DNA of 64,000 bases from Bacillus sp. Marseille-Q3570 (GCF_946151055.1 NZ_CAMGYZ010000003.1:1-64000), one strand, 5' to 3'. Counted from the stretch's first letter, positions 16,608-25,979 are shown. Notes: generated from the letters alone by a model not told the origin. A program made the numbers and translations.

Positions 16608-17600
16608 ATGGCAACGATCAAAGATGTAGCGAAACGTGCGGGTGTAGCAGTATCGACAGCTTCCTATGCACTGAACAATATCGATAAAATCAGTCCAGAC
16701 ACGAAGAGGAAAGTGATTGAAGCAGCAAAAGAGCTGAACTATCAGAAGAACGGGATAGCCTCAGATTTGAAGAGGACGAAGACGAACACGATCGCGTTGA
16801 TCTTGAGTGATTTGTCAGGTCCTTATTATTCGGAGCTGATCAACGGGGTCCAGACCGTCGCGATGACGAACGGCTACGATCTGATTGCGTGTAACTCGAT
16901 GGGAGATACACAATCGACCGCGGTCAAGTTTCTAAAAGAAAAGCGTGTCGACGGTGTCATCATTTTAGCGCACAACGTCAGTGATGAAACGATCCTTGAA
17001 TCTGCACGTGAAGGGTTTCCAATTGTCGTCCTGGACCGGCATCTGGTCCATGATCATGTGCTCCAGGTAGAGGTCGATAACTGGCAAGGCGGATTCCTTG
17101 CTACAGAACATTTGATTGAAAAAGGACACCGTAAGATCGGGTTCATCAGCGGTCCGAGCAACTCCCATGATAATTCGCTTAGATTTCGGGGATATGAAGC
17201 GGCATTAGAGAAGCATGGGCTGCCTTATACTTCAAAATGGAAAATCTCAGGAGATTTCACACGGGAGAGCGGATATCGTGCGACGAAAATGCTGATTGCG
17301 CAGAATGATCTTCCTGAGGGGATCTTTTACGCGAATGATGAAATGGCGATCGGCGGACTGCAGGCATTCAAAGAAAGGGGTGTGCGTGTCCCAGATGACG
17401 TGTCGATTGTCGGCTTTGATGATATCCAGTTGGCTGAGTTCGTTGAGCCGCCATTGAGCACGATCCGCCAGCCGAAGTACGAAGCAGGTGCACTAGCCGT
17501 GCACTTGATCTTTCAACAACTATCCAAGGAAAAAGTCGAGCCATACTACAAACTATCAACCGAACTGATCGAGAGGGAATCTGTAGTGGAACGGGATTAG
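16608..17600 (+). CDS. LacI-family regulator of the sugar locus
   Basis: This 330-residue protein has an N-terminal helix-turn-helix (MATIKDVAKRAGVAVSTASY), the hinge region NYQKNGIASDLKR and a periplasmic-binding-like effector domain ending VEPPLSTIRQPKYEAG. ATG 16608 is used; an upstream GTG (16599) would add three residues. It is last in the operon and most likely binds the two TCGAAACGTTTCAA operators about 6 kb upstream. The effector is probably a sugar taken up by the system. It is followed by a strong terminator. Confidence 0.93.
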   Translation: MATIKDVAKRAGVAVSTASYALNNIDKISPDTKRKVIEAAKELNYQKNGIASDLKRTKTNTIALILSDLSGPYYSELINGVQTVAMTNGYDLIACNSMGDTQSTAVKFLKEKRVDGVIILAHNVSDETILESAREGFPIVVLDRHLVHDHVLQVEVDNWQGGFLATEHLIEKGHRKIGFISGPSNSHDNSLRFRGYEAALEKHGLPYTSKWKISGDFTRESGYRATKMLIAQNDLPEGIFYANDEMAIGGLQAFKERGVRVPDDVSIVGFDDIQLAEFVEPPLSTIRQPKYEAGALAVHLIFQQLSKEKVEPYYKLSTELIERESVVERD

Positions 17601-17614
17601 CTGAGTGGAATGAG

Positions 17615-17647
17615 AACCTATCGCCGAAGTGGCGATAGGTTTTTTTT
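17615..17647 (+). terminator. Rho-independent terminator after lacI-type gene
   Basis: A perfect 11-bp stem AACCTATCGCC / GGCGATAGGTT with loop GAAGT is followed by seven T. Confidence 0.9.
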
Positions 17648-17687
17648 GTGTTTATTAATTAGGATTTTGTGTAAATTTACACCTTTG

Positions 17688-17813
17688 GCCGGATTCCGTG
17701 TAAAATCGGCCGGATTAATACTCAAACCCGCCGAATTACCACAAAAACTGGCCGGATTAGCTTTCAAACCCGCCGGATTACCGCTTCAACTGGCCGGATT
17801 AAATCATCCAAAA
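17688..17813 (+). repeat. Six-unit 21-bp periodic array, core GCCGGATTA
   Basis: GCCGGATT (once GCCGAATT) starts at 17688, 17709, 17730, 17751, 17772 and 17793, exactly 21 bases apart. The other ~12 bases of each unit vary but often end in CAAACCC or CAACTG. It fills the gap between the lacI-type terminator and the NERD gene. The frame reads AGL..KP-like repeats but has no ribosome site, so coding is unlikely. Confidence 0.9.
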
Positions 17814-17873
17814 AGGATTTTTACAGTTTATCAGGAATATATTCTTATCCAATATTAGAAAAGGAATGATTTT

Positions 17874-18860
17874 TTGACGCAAAAAATCCACTTTATTAAT
17901 CAGAAACACGAAAAGCTTGAAGCAATGGAGAGAAGAACACCATTCACTCACCCTGCCCGGTTAAAAGTTGAAAGTTCGGTGGACATCAGCAGATCGGGAG
18001 AATGGGGAGAACGGCGGCTTGATTTCTATATAAGCTTTCTCCATAAAAACAACTACCTCATTATTGAAGGACTTCGCTTATCGAGTGGAACGTACCATTT
18101 CCAAATTGATACCCTCCTTGTCCACCCAACTTTCATTCTCATCTTTGAAGTGAAAAACCTCACTGGTAATTTAATTTTTGATACCGATTATAATCAACTG
18201 ATCCAGCAATTTGATGATAGGGAAGTCATCCATAAAGACCCGATCCAACAGGTAAACCTTCAGCATTTCCAACTTTCCGAATGGCTTAACCACTATGATT
18301 TTTCAAAAAATATCCCCATTCTTTCATTTGTTGTCATAGTAAATGATAATGCCAGGATACTACCAATGAATAATCACGACCTACTAACCAAAAAAGTAAT
18401 TCGTAATACGAAAATCCGAGATGTTTTGAATGAATTTCACGCTACATATGATAAAGAAATCCTTTCTCGAAAAGACCTGCAAACTTTAAAAAACCTCTTC
18501 CTTAAGTTGCATACCCCAAATAATCCCGACCTTCTTTCCAAACTAAATATAAAAAAGGAAGAACTTATCACTGGGGTTCAATGTCCTGGTTGTTCAAGGT
18601 TTCCAATGAGAAGGCATTATGGGAAGTGGCATTGTCTAGAATGCAATGCTGTTTCTAAAAACGCACACATACTATCATTACGTGATTATTTTTTATTGTT
18701 CCATCCTGCGATCACGAATAGGCAATTAAGACAATTCCTTCATGTTTCCTCTGATTCTGTTGCAAAAAAAATTGCTCATTCACTCAACCTCACCCACACT
18801 GGTTCCACCAAAGACCGCATTTACCACTTGGGTTCTCTTTGGCCGAAAAATTATAGATGA
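17874..18860 (+). CDS. NERD-domain protein with zinc ribbon
   Basis: This 328-residue protein has a NERD (nuclease-related) domain at about residues 35-150, with GEWGERRLDFYI, QIDTLLVHPTFILIFEVKN (D and E-x-K of a PD-(D/E)xK-like core) and a downstream Q. The C-terminal part carries a zinc ribbon (CPGC...WHCLEC, about residues 233-256) and a helix-turn-helix-like end. NERD proteins are thought to act on DNA, but the biochemical role is not settled. Start is TTG 17874 after AAAGGAATG. It stands alone. Confidence 0.8.
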   Translation: MTQKIHFINQKHEKLEAMERRTPFTHPARLKVESSVDISRSGEWGERRLDFYISFLHKNNYLIIEGLRLSSGTYHFQIDTLLVHPTFILIFEVKNLTGNLIFDTDYNQLIQQFDDREVIHKDPIQQVNLQHFQLSEWLNHYDFSKNIPILSFVVIVNDNARILPMNNHDLLTKKVIRNTKIRDVLNEFHATYDKEILSRKDLQTLKNLFLKLHTPNNPDLLSKLNIKKEELITGVQCPGCSRFPMRRHYGKWHCLECNAVSKNAHILSLRDYFLLFHPAITNRQLRQFLHVSSDSVAKKIAHSLNLTHTGSTKDRIYHLGSLWPKNYR

Positions 18861-18975
18861 AATTGGCGGTCGCCAATTAATCCGAATAATCCTTTCCTTT
18901 CTTTTCCCTCAATAAGTCCGCAGCCTTCCTTTCTACTAAGTCTCAAGCCTTATTGCAAGACCCTTCTTGAGCCAG

Positions 18976-19004
18976 TTACTGTTTCCGTTTTCAGTCGTTA
19001 CAAT
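18976..19004 (+). promoter_or_regulatory. Putative SigA promoter of the RND exporter
   Basis: TTACTG and TACAAT are spaced by 17 bases, about 40 bases before the start codon. The -35 box is weak. Confidence 0.4.
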
Positions 19005-19044
19005 TAACGGTGCAGCTTAACCAAAACAAGAAAGGGGAGAGGAC

Positions 19045-22000
19045 ATGAATTCATTAATCCGATTCAGTCTCAAAAATGTTGCCGCTATTTTCATTATTAC
19101 TTTTTTAATCATTCTAGGAGGACTTTACGCGATCACCAATCTCCGTATCGAAATGTTCCCGGATATTGAAGATCCGACATTGACGGTTGAAGCCGTGTAT
19201 CCCGGAGCTTCACCTGATGACGTAAACAAAAACGTCACGACCAAACTCGAAGAACAGTTCAATTCGTTGGAAGGATTGAAAACACTAAATAGTTCATCCT
19301 ACGAAAGCTTCGCACTGCTCTCACTGAATTTTCCGCACAACACGGATCTTGATAAAAAAGAACAGCAAGTGAATAAATTGATTGAGGAATCCAACTTAGA
19401 AGATTCTGTCCAAACGAATGTCAAACGCTTTTCAATGGATATGATCCCGATTTATGACATATCCATCTTTGCTAAAGGGAATACAGATCTCGATGCGTAT
19501 CTTCATAAAAACGTCATCCCGGACATCAAAAAGATATCAGGAGTAAATGAGGTACAGGTTTCGGGGCAAAAAGAGCGTCTTGTCCAGATTACGGTTGATC
19601 AGGAAAAGGCTCTTCAAAATGGGTTGTCGCTTGATCATATCAAAAATCAAATCAACGAAAAATATTTCTCCTATCCAGCGGGTCAAGTGCAAGCAGATGA
19701 GTTCCAGATACCAGTCCGTGTTGAACAGGACGTAGAAACGATCGAAGAATTGGAAGATCTCCAACTTACAACCCAAAACAATCAACAAGACCCAACACCT
19801 ATTGCATTAAAAGAAATTGCAACAATTGAAGAAGTGACCGAGAGAGCGGAATTGACACGCTATAACTTGAAGGATTCACTTTCTATGATGATTACGAAAA
19901 AGCAGGATGCAAATACGGTTGAAGTGGCTGATCAGGTAACAGAGGTTTTGAAAAAGCATGAAGACCAAATCGATTATTATGTAGGCTTTGATACTGCACA
20001 GGGCGTGAAGGATTCTGTGCACACCCTTGTCCGTGAGGGCTTACTTGGGGCGTTGTTCGCTTCACTAGCCGTATTACTTTTCTTGCGGAATATCCGCGCG
20101 ACGATCATTGCGATCATCTCGATTCCGTTTTCATTACTTTTTTCATCAATCTTCTTATTACAGCTAGGAATTTCATTGAACATGATGACTCTGGGCGGAA
20201 TGGCCGTTGCGGTCGGCAGGGTTGTTGATGACAGCATCGTCGTCATTGAAAACATCTTCAGGCGGGTGAGGAAATCCCCTGATAAAAAAATCACCGATGA
20301 GATCATCACAGATTCGACGAAAGAAATTTTCAAAGCGATCGTCTCATCAACTCTGACAACCATCGTCGTCTTTTTACCACTGGGCTTAGTTGAAGGGGAT
20401 ACGGGAGGCTTTTTCCTGCCATTCGCGCTCGCGATTACGTTCGCACTTTTTGCATCCCTTCTGATTTCGGTCACGCTGGTTCCAATACTGGCGAAATATT
20501 CGTTTAAAAAAGCACCAAAGGAAGAGAAAGAAGGCGTATTGCAGAAATTTTATGGGAAGTTGATTGAACGTTCTCTAAATCACAAAGTGACCGCGATCCT
20601 ACTCTCGCTGGTACTATTGGGTGGTTCCTTTGCACTTGTCCCGACACTCGGGTTCACGTTCATGCCGAATGAAGAGCAGAAGATCTTGAACGCGACAATC
20701 GAATTGCCTGCAACAACTTCAATGGAACGGACGAATGAGGTCTCGCTCCAGATGGAAGAGATGTTCGTCGATAAAAGCGAAATTGAAAATGTGACCGCTG
20801 GTGTCGGAAGCAAGGATTTCTTTACCGGTCTAAAAAAGGAAAACAAAGCAAGCTACTATTTGACGCTGAAAGAGGACACTGATGTATCTGAGTTTTTAAA
20901 CGAACTAAGAGATGATATGGAAACAATCATGGATGCTGAAGCGGATGAAGGGGAATTCAACGTTATGGAATTCGCTGCCGCCGGACCACCGACGAACAAC
21001 AGTGTCTCCATCGATCTCTATTCAACAGACCTTGAAAAGCTTCAAGCCGCTGCGCTTGATGTTGAAGAATACATGAAAGACAACGATGATCTAAAAGATA
21101 TTTCGAACAATTTTTCCGAAAAACAAAAACAGTACCTTGTTGACATCGATTCAGACAAAGCTGGTGAAAAAGGGATTCCAGGTATGCAAATCCTTGGGAT
21201 GATATCAGATCAAACACGGCCTGTGCAGGTTGGCGAATTGAATTTGAATAAAGAGGACAAAACCGTCCAATTATCCTACGAAGATGCCTTAAGTGCTGAA
21301 GCCCTTGAAGAAATGGAAATCTACGGTCCTCAAGGTCCAGTGAAACTGAAAGAGATTGCAGATATAAAGGAAACGGATAGCTTCACTGCAATTCAAAAGC
21401 TTGATGGTAAAGTATTCGCACGTGTGACAGGGCATGTGAAAGGGAACGATGTGCAAGCTGTAACGAACGAGGTGGTAAACGGTGTTAAAACAGATATCGA
21501 ACTTCCTACAGGTGTTTCTTTTGAAAGCGGCGGCGGAAGTGAAGAGACGACAGCTGAATTCCAACAGATGGGGATCGCGATGATTTCGGCAATGGGTCTC
21601 GTCTATCTAACGATGCTCATTACATTTGGAAAAGCGCGGATACCGATCATCATCTTATCATCACTCATCTTCGTTCCAATCGGTTCATTCACAGCTTTAT
21701 ATTTGGCAAAAGAACCACTTTCTATGAGTGTCATGATCGGATTCTTGATGTTGATCGGAATCGTCGTGACCAATGCGATCGTCTTGACTGACAGGATTAC
21801 CAGGAACCGGGATGAAAAAGGAATGACTGTACGTGAAGCGTTGATCGAGGCTGGGAAAACTCGGTTGAGACCGATTTTAATGACAGCTTTGGCAACGATT
21901 GCGGCGTTGACCCCGCTTGCATTTACAACGTCCACAGGAACGTTCATTTCAAAAGGGTTGGCATTGACGGTTATCGGTGGTTTGACTTCCTCTACATTGC

Positions 22001-22092
22001 TGACATTGATTTTGATACCGGTCCTTTATGAAGTATTCTTTTTCAGAAAAAGGAAAAAAGAGCGAACGAAAACAAACGATCTCTCCGTGTAA
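19045..22092 (+). CDS. RND-family exporter, SwrC/AcrB-like
   Basis: This 1,015-residue RND transporter has an N-terminal helix (VAAIFIITFLIILGGLYAI), two large external domains (VYPGASPDDVNKNV in the first), and two sets of helices around residues 320-480 and 830-1,000. GRVVDDSIVVIENIFR near 390 holds the paired aspartates of the proton relay. Size and sequence resemble SwrC of B. subtilis, which exports surfactin and other amphiphiles. No membrane-fusion or TolC gene is adjacent, as expected in a Gram-positive cell. GGGGAGAGG precedes the ATG. The substrate here is unknown. Confidence 0.9.
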   Translation: MNSLIRFSLKNVAAIFIITFLIILGGLYAITNLRIEMFPDIEDPTLTVEAVYPGASPDDVNKNVTTKLEEQFNSLEGLKTLNSSSYESFALLSLNFPHNTDLDKKEQQVNKLIEESNLEDSVQTNVKRFSMDMIPIYDISIFAKGNTDLDAYLHKNVIPDIKKISGVNEVQVSGQKERLVQITVDQEKALQNGLSLDHIKNQINEKYFSYPAGQVQADEFQIPVRVEQDVETIEELEDLQLTTQNNQQDPTPIALKEIATIEEVTERAELTRYNLKDSLSMMITKKQDANTVEVADQVTEVLKKHEDQIDYYVGFDTAQGVKDSVHTLVREGLLGALFASLAVLLFLRNIRATIIAIISIPFSLLFSSIFLLQLGISLNMMTLGGMAVAVGRVVDDSIVVIENIFRRVRKSPDKKITDEIITDSTKEIFKAIVSSTLTTIVVFLPLGLVEGDTGGFFLPFALAITFALFASLLISVTLVPILAKYSFKKAPKEEKEGVLQKFYGKLIERSLNHKVTAILLSLVLLGGSFALVPTLGFTFMPNEEQKILNATIELPATTSMERTNEVSLQMEEMFVDKSEIENVTAGVGSKDFFTGLKKENKASYYLTLKEDTDVSEFLNELRDDMETIMDAEADEGEFNVMEFAAAGPPTNNSVSIDLYSTDLEKLQAAALDVEEYMKDNDDLKDISNNFSEKQKQYLVDIDSDKAGEKGIPGMQILGMISDQTRPVQVGELNLNKEDKTVQLSYEDALSAEALEEMEIYGPQGPVKLKEIADIKETDSFTAIQKLDGKVFARVTGHVKGNDVQAVTNEVVNGVKTDIELPTGVSFESGGGSEETTAEFQQMGIAMISAMGLVYLTMLITFGKARIPIIILSSLIFVPIGSFTALYLAKEPLSMSVMIGFLMLIGIVVTNAIVLTDRITRNRDEKGMTVREALIEAGKTRLRPILMTALATIAALTPLAFTTSTGTFISKGLALTVIGGLTSSTLLTLILIPVLYEVFFFRKRKKERTKTNDLSV

Positions 22093-22111
22093 ACTGAATA
22101 ATCTTGTTTTA

Positions 22112-22160
22112 CATTAAAGGAAGCTGCACTCAAGGTTTGACTTTGCCAAGTTTTCTTTAT
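22112..22160 (+). repeat. R1 element fragment (right half)
   Basis: GCCAAGTTTTCTTTA with the preceding CTCAAGGTTTGACTTT matches the right half of R1. A decayed left end (ATTAAAGGAAG) is at 22113. It lies between the RND gene and the CAP lipoprotein gene. Confidence 0.5.
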
Positions 22161-22287
22161 TATAGCCCATTTGAGGAGTATCCATTTTACCGATATTTTC
22201 CCTCTGAACCAAGTGTTACTCAGGGTTAAATACGATCTACATGCAAACATTAAGAAGGCATAAAACCTTCGAAAAGGAGATAGATGC

Positions 22288-23025
22288 ATGAAAAAACGTA
22301 TCGTAACCCTGGGTCTGACTGCTCTCCTTTCAGCGGGAATGCTGGCTGGATGTAACATAGATGACACAGGGCAAAATAACGAAGAAGGTATGCAATATAA
22401 TACGGTGAGATATGACCGCACGAATGATCGGACGAGGATCAACCAGAATAATCGATTCACACCGATTTGGGGAAATGGCGGAAGTTTTCAAAACCGATAT
22501 AATGCACATAACGCTCAAGGTCCATATGGTCAGCAATATGGCGGCGGTTTCCAGAATACTCAGCCGAACATGCAACAGCCTGGCGACACAGCCCAACAGC
22601 CAGATGATACAACCCAACAACCCGGCGGCGGTGCAGCGATGAGTGAGATGGAGAAACAGGTCGTCGAATTGACGAATCAGGAAAGAATGAAAAACGGGCT
22701 GTCTGCTTTAAAAGCTGATGCAGAGCTTGCTCAAGTTGCGCAGAAAAAAGCAGATGATTTGGCTCAGAACAATTACTTTTCCCATAACTCACCGACATAT
22801 GGATCACCGTTCCAGATGATGCAGCAAAATGGTGTCGATTACACGTCGGCAGCTGAAAACATTGCAGCAGGGCAGCAATCAGCTGAACAGGTAGTCCAAC
22901 AATGGATGAACAGCCCAAGTCACCGTGAGAACATCATGAATGGCCAACTTACGCATATCGGAGTTGGACTTTCAAAAGGTGGTCAGCAAGGCAACTGTTG
23001 GTCACAAATGTTCATTCAAAAGTAA
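22288..23025 (+). CDS. CAP/SCP-domain lipoprotein, YkwD-like
   Basis: This 245-residue protein has a lipoprotein signal (MKKRIVTLGLTALLSAGMLAGC). A low-complexity Gln/Pro/Asn/Gly linker (about residues 70-115) leads to a CAP domain with LTNQERMKNGLSALK, FSHNSPTYGSPF, AENIAAGQ and MNSPSHRENIM, the conserved His and Glu residues of bacterial YkwD-type domains. It is tethered outside the membrane. The function of bacterial CAP proteins is not firmly known. AAAGGAGA lies seven bases before the ATG, and a terminator follows. Confidence 0.92.
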   Translation: MKKRIVTLGLTALLSAGMLAGCNIDDTGQNNEEGMQYNTVRYDRTNDRTRINQNNRFTPIWGNGGSFQNRYNAHNAQGPYGQQYGGGFQNTQPNMQQPGDTAQQPDDTTQQPGGGAAMSEMEKQVVELTNQERMKNGLSALKADAELAQVAQKKADDLAQNNYFSHNSPTYGSPFQMMQQNGVDYTSAAENIAAGQQSAEQVVQQWMNSPSHRENIMNGQLTHIGVGLSKGGQQGNCWSQMFIQK

Positions 23026-23033
23026 TGACACAA

Positions 23034-23075
23034 ATGTCAAGCCCCTCTATAAAGGAGTGCTTGGCATTTTTTTTT
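23034..23075 (+). terminator. Rho-independent terminator
   Basis: ATGTCAAGC pairs with GCTTGGCAT (one G-U) around an inner CCTC...GAGT, followed by nine T. Confidence 0.85.
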
Positions 23076-23168
23076 CCAGAGAGGTCGTTAATTTCCGATT
23101 AAACATTTAGTTAATACAATGACACACTCTTTCTCATAAGTTCTGCGCACAAGTAGCAGAAAAATCGC

Positions 23169-23352
23169 TAACGGACACAGGAGACCTTATTTTCCCAAAA
23201 AACGTACATTTTTAATATTAACGGACACCAGGGCTCTTATTTCATTGAAATGATAGTCAAACAGGTCTTTTTTTCACAAATAACGGCTCTAGTGTCCGTT
23301 AAATTCTGAAACACCCCATTTTTGTCCAAAATAACGGCTCTGGTGTCCGTTA
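23169..23352. repeat. Paired inverted array, word TAACGGACACC
   Basis: TAACGGACAC occurs forward at 23169 and 23219 (50 bases apart). Its complement GTGTCCGTTA ends at 23301 and 23352 (51 bases apart). The flanks extend the match (AGGGCTCTTATTT versus AAATAACGGCTCT). The two halves can fold on each other in the gap between convergent CAP and chrA genes. Confidence 0.8.
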
Positions 23353-23433
23353 CGATTTCAGGAAAAGCTATGTAAACCAAAAAGGCTGGCCCTGAACATT
23401 GGATTGATGTTTGGAACAGCCCAGCCATTGGCT

Positions 23434-24600
23434 CTAAATATATGCTAAAATCATACCGCCGAGTGCTCCTGTTATCACTACAATCCATGGTGGTAGCTTG
23501 TAATAGACCAACATACTGAACAATACAGCTGCAAAAGCGAAATCAATTGCAGAGGTGACAGAGCTTGTCCAGATCGGTTGATAAAATGCGGCAACCAGAA
23601 TTCCTACGACGGCAGCGTTGACTCCTAGGAGAGCGCCTTTCATTTTCTGATTCTTCCTTAAAGTATCCCAGAACGGTAGAGCACCGAATATCAAAAGAAA
23701 TGCAGGAAGGAATATCGCGGCAGTTGCAAGTAATCCGCCTTTCCAACCATTGATGACTGCACCTAAATAAGCAGCGAATGTAAACAGCGGTCCAGGAACA
23801 GCTTGTGCTGCGCCATAACCGGCGAGGAATTCCTGTTCAGTCAACCAGCCAGTCGGAACAAATTCTCGTTCCAACAATGGTAAGACAACATGCCCGCCGC
23901 CAAATACAAGTGCACCTGCTCTATAAAAGCTGTCGAACATCGCAATCCAGTTGGCACCGGTCAACTCCCTTAAAAATGGAAGAAGTGCTAACAATCCGAA
24001 GAATAGAATGATACAAACAGCTGCAAAACGTTTTGAAAGCGGAATGCGGAAGTCTTCTGTGTCTTGATCACTTTTGTTTTTGAAAAGAAACAGACCAATG
24101 ATTGCAGCTCCAATAATGATACCAACCTGGGTGAATGTCGTCTGCCACATAAGTGTAATGACGACTGCGAGCAAAGCTAGCGTCTTCCGACTTGTGTCAG
24201 GGGTAAGTTTAGAAGCCATTCCGAGGATCGCATGGGCGACTACGGCTACTGCCACGAGCTTCAACCCCTGGATCCATCCTGCGTCTGCTATGTCCAGTTC
24301 TTTTAAAAGGAGTGCAAACAAGATAAGCGCAATGACAGAAGGCATGGTGAACCCAAGGAAAGCGATGAAACCACCAATCGCCCCTCCACGAGCAACACCG
24401 ATCCCGATCCCGACCTGGCTGCTTGCAGGTCCAGGCAAGAACTGACATAAGGCGACAAGATCAGCATACGTCCGTTCATCTATCCATTTTCGTCTCCGGA
24501 TATATTCTTCATGAAAATAGCCTAAGTGTGCAATAGGTCCTCCGAATGATGAAACACCCAAACGTAAGGATATAATAAAAATCTCCAGTAATGTTTTCAT
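23434..24600 (-). CDS. chrA: Chromate transporter ChrA, two-domain form
   Basis: This 388-residue membrane protein has two homologous CHR halves. The first shows GVSSFGGPIAHLGYFHEEY and LCQFLPGPASSQVG. The second shows GGGHVVLPLLEREF and GYGAAQAVPGPLFTFAAYLG. The long CHR family exports chromate and gives resistance; a few members may move other anions. AGGAG lies ten bases before the ATG. It follows a PadR regulator by 18 bases on the same strand, so both are co-transcribed. Confidence 0.92.
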   Translation of the reverse strand: MKTLLEIFIISLRLGVSSFGGPIAHLGYFHEEYIRRRKWIDERTYADLVALCQFLPGPASSQVGIGIGVARGGAIGGFIAFLGFTMPSVIALILFALLLKELDIADAGWIQGLKLVAVAVVAHAILGMASKLTPDTSRKTLALLAVVITLMWQTTFTQVGIIIGAAIIGLFLFKNKSDQDTEDFRIPLSKRFAAVCIILFFGLLALLPFLRELTGANWIAMFDSFYRAGALVFGGGHVVLPLLEREFVPTGWLTEQEFLAGYGAAQAVPGPLFTFAAYLGAVINGWKGGLLATAAIFLPAFLLIFGALPFWDTLRKNQKMKGALLGVNAAVVGILVAAFYQPIWTSSVTSAIDFAFAAVLFSMLVYYKLPPWIVVITGALGGMILAYI

Positions 24601-24618
24601 TGGTTCGCAACTCCTCTC

Positions 24619-24927
24619 TTAGTCCTTGATTTCTTTGAAAAGTTCAAAAGCTTGTTTTCTGGCTTCATTCAAAACAGTTTCCCCAGCCTCAGTAGTGGTG
24701 TAATACTTTCTGATTTTTCCTTCAACATTTCGATCTTCTTTCAACAAAAGCCCATCTTTCTCCATCGAGTGAAGAATCGGATACAAAGTTCCTGCGCTGA
24801 TATCATATCCATGCTCCCGCAACTCCTCGACCATCCACGATCCATAGATGGGATCCTCTTTTGCATGGTGTAAAATATGGATCTGGATAAAGCCTAAAAA
24901 CAGCTTACGTAATACTTTATCGGTCAT
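24619..24927 (-). CDS. PadR-family regulator of chrA
   Basis: This 102-residue protein has the PadR winged helix: FLGFIQIHILHHAKEDPIYG, EELREHGYDISAGTLYPILHSME and an extended wing with YYTTTEAG. A short C-terminal dimer helix follows. ATG 24927 is used because GGAGGT lies 11 bases upstream; an earlier TTG at 24960 would place that site inside the gene. Pairing of PadR with chrA suggests it represses the pair and releases on chromate, which is inference. Confidence 0.9.
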   Translation of the reverse strand: MTDKVLRKLFLGFIQIHILHHAKEDPIYGSWMVEELREHGYDISAGTLYPILHSMEKDGLLLKEDRNVEGKIRKYYTTTEAGETVLNEARKQAFELFKEIKD

Positions 24928-24946
24928 ACTATTGCCGCACCTCCAA

Positions 24947-25019
24947 ATATCGGAAATCAATATCGGTTTTCGAAATCGAAATTCGATACCATCATAACAA
25001 TCTATTTGACACCTGTAAA
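24947..25019 (-). promoter_or_regulatory. padR-chrA promoter and candidate operator
   Basis: On the minus strand TTTACA (25014-25019) and TATGAT (24991-24996) are 17 bases apart. Downstream, AATATCGG occurs at 24947 and 24959, and TATCG/CGATA pairs flank TTTTCGAAATCGAAATT (24961-24987). These repeats lie where an autoregulating PadR dimer would block transcription. Confidence 0.55.
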
Positions 25020-25099
25020 TGATTTTGATACTGGAAACTTATGTTATACTATTTGGAAACTAAAATTGAGGTGGATATAGAAAAAAGGGGGGGTAATTC

Positions 25100-25780
25100 T
25101 TGGATTGGAACAATAAAAGCACGGAATTATGGAATGATCAAGCTGAGCGATGGAATGAACAAGAACGTATTTGGAAAAAAGGTCCGAGAGCAGAAATGCT
25201 GGAATTTTTCTTCAAGTCGGTGGGTTACACAAAGAATACCAGGGTACTTGATCTTGGATGTGGTCCTGGTGTAAGTACTAAATTGATGAACGAGGAGGGG
25301 TATAAGGCTATCGGGATCGACCAGTCCGAGAGGATGGTTCGTTATGCATTAGATCGTAATGTTGAAGCATATGTCACAACTGATAATATACTCCCTTTTG
25401 AAGACGAGAATTTTAATGCTGTATTCGCTTGCACGTCACTTGAATGGACGGACGAACCTCATCAACTTATCAAAGAGATAAACCGTATACTTAAACCTGG
25501 AGGAATCGTTGTGACTGTCACCCTTGGTCCATACGCTCCTCCCCGGCAAAGCGGTTACGAACGCTTATATGGTAAAAAGGTGGTCCATAATATGTTGATG
25601 CCATGGGAGTTGCATCAGTTGTTAGGTGAACATGGATTCATCATCAAGACAATGCAAGGGGCATTTTCAGGAAAACATACCCCGAATTCGAATATCATCG
25701 ATTTATTGGACAATAATTGGGTAGCCAAATCAGCTTTGTCTTTCTTATGGGCGTTCGCAGCTGTGAAAGAATCCACGTAA
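25100..25780 (+). CDS. Class I SAM-dependent methyltransferase
   Basis: This 226-residue protein has motif I VLDLGCGPG at residues 49-57, an acidic residue after strand 2 (IGIDQSE), FEDENFNAVFACTSLEW (motif II region) and ILKPGGIVVTVT (motif III region). It is of the Methyltransf_11/UbiE-like type; the target molecule cannot be told. Start is TTG 25100 after a G-rich ribosome site (AAAAGGGGGGG). It is transcribed away from padR-chrA, and a terminator follows at 25868. Confidence 0.88.
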   Translation: MDWNNKSTELWNDQAERWNEQERIWKKGPRAEMLEFFFKSVGYTKNTRVLDLGCGPGVSTKLMNEEGYKAIGIDQSERMVRYALDRNVEAYVTTDNILPFEDENFNAVFACTSLEWTDEPHQLIKEINRILKPGGIVVTVTLGPYAPPRQSGYERLYGKKVVHNMLMPWELHQLLGEHGFIIKTMQGAFSGKHTPNSNIIDLLDNNWVAKSALSFLWAFAAVKEST

Positions 25781-25867
25781 AAATCGGGCATATAATCGCT
25801 TTGCGTTGCAAGCATTCTCGCTCACTTGCATATAGATGTGACGGCTTCATCTTCACCACAAAAAGCA

Positions 25868-25908
25868 AAAAGGTGCCGGACACAAATGTCCAGCACCTTT
25901 ATTTTTCA
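25868..25908 (+). terminator. Rho-independent terminator
   Basis: AAAGGTGCCGGACA pairs with TGTCCAGCACCTTT around CAAA, followed by ATTTTT. Its A-rich 5' side lets it also serve the minus strand. Confidence 0.85.
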
Positions 25909-25921
25909 TTTAATACTTTAT

Positions 25922-25979
25922 TCAAAGGGCAACTAGGGTCCAGCCTGTACAAAGGCTTAGCTGAGCTACGTTTTCTTTA
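25922..25979 (+). repeat. R1 fragment at the end of the SulP gene
   Basis: GGGCAACTAGGGTCCAGCCT and ACAAAGGCTTAGCTGAGC then TTTTCTTTA match the right two thirds of R1. Its terminal TTA (25977-25979) is the stop codon of the minus-strand SulP gene. Confidence 0.7.

Noticed and set aside
17688-17813. Periodic units could be a CRISPR array
   Set aside because: Cores are only 8-9 bases, spacers are 12 bases, units are not identical and no cas gene is present; the same holds for the 34.7, 41.5, 43.0 and 49.1-kb arrays.
17610-17858. Frame with repeated AGL-KP words over the 21-bp array
   Set aside because: It begins within the lacI-type terminator, lacks a ribosome site, and the repeated words simply reflect a 21-base (7-codon) DNA period.
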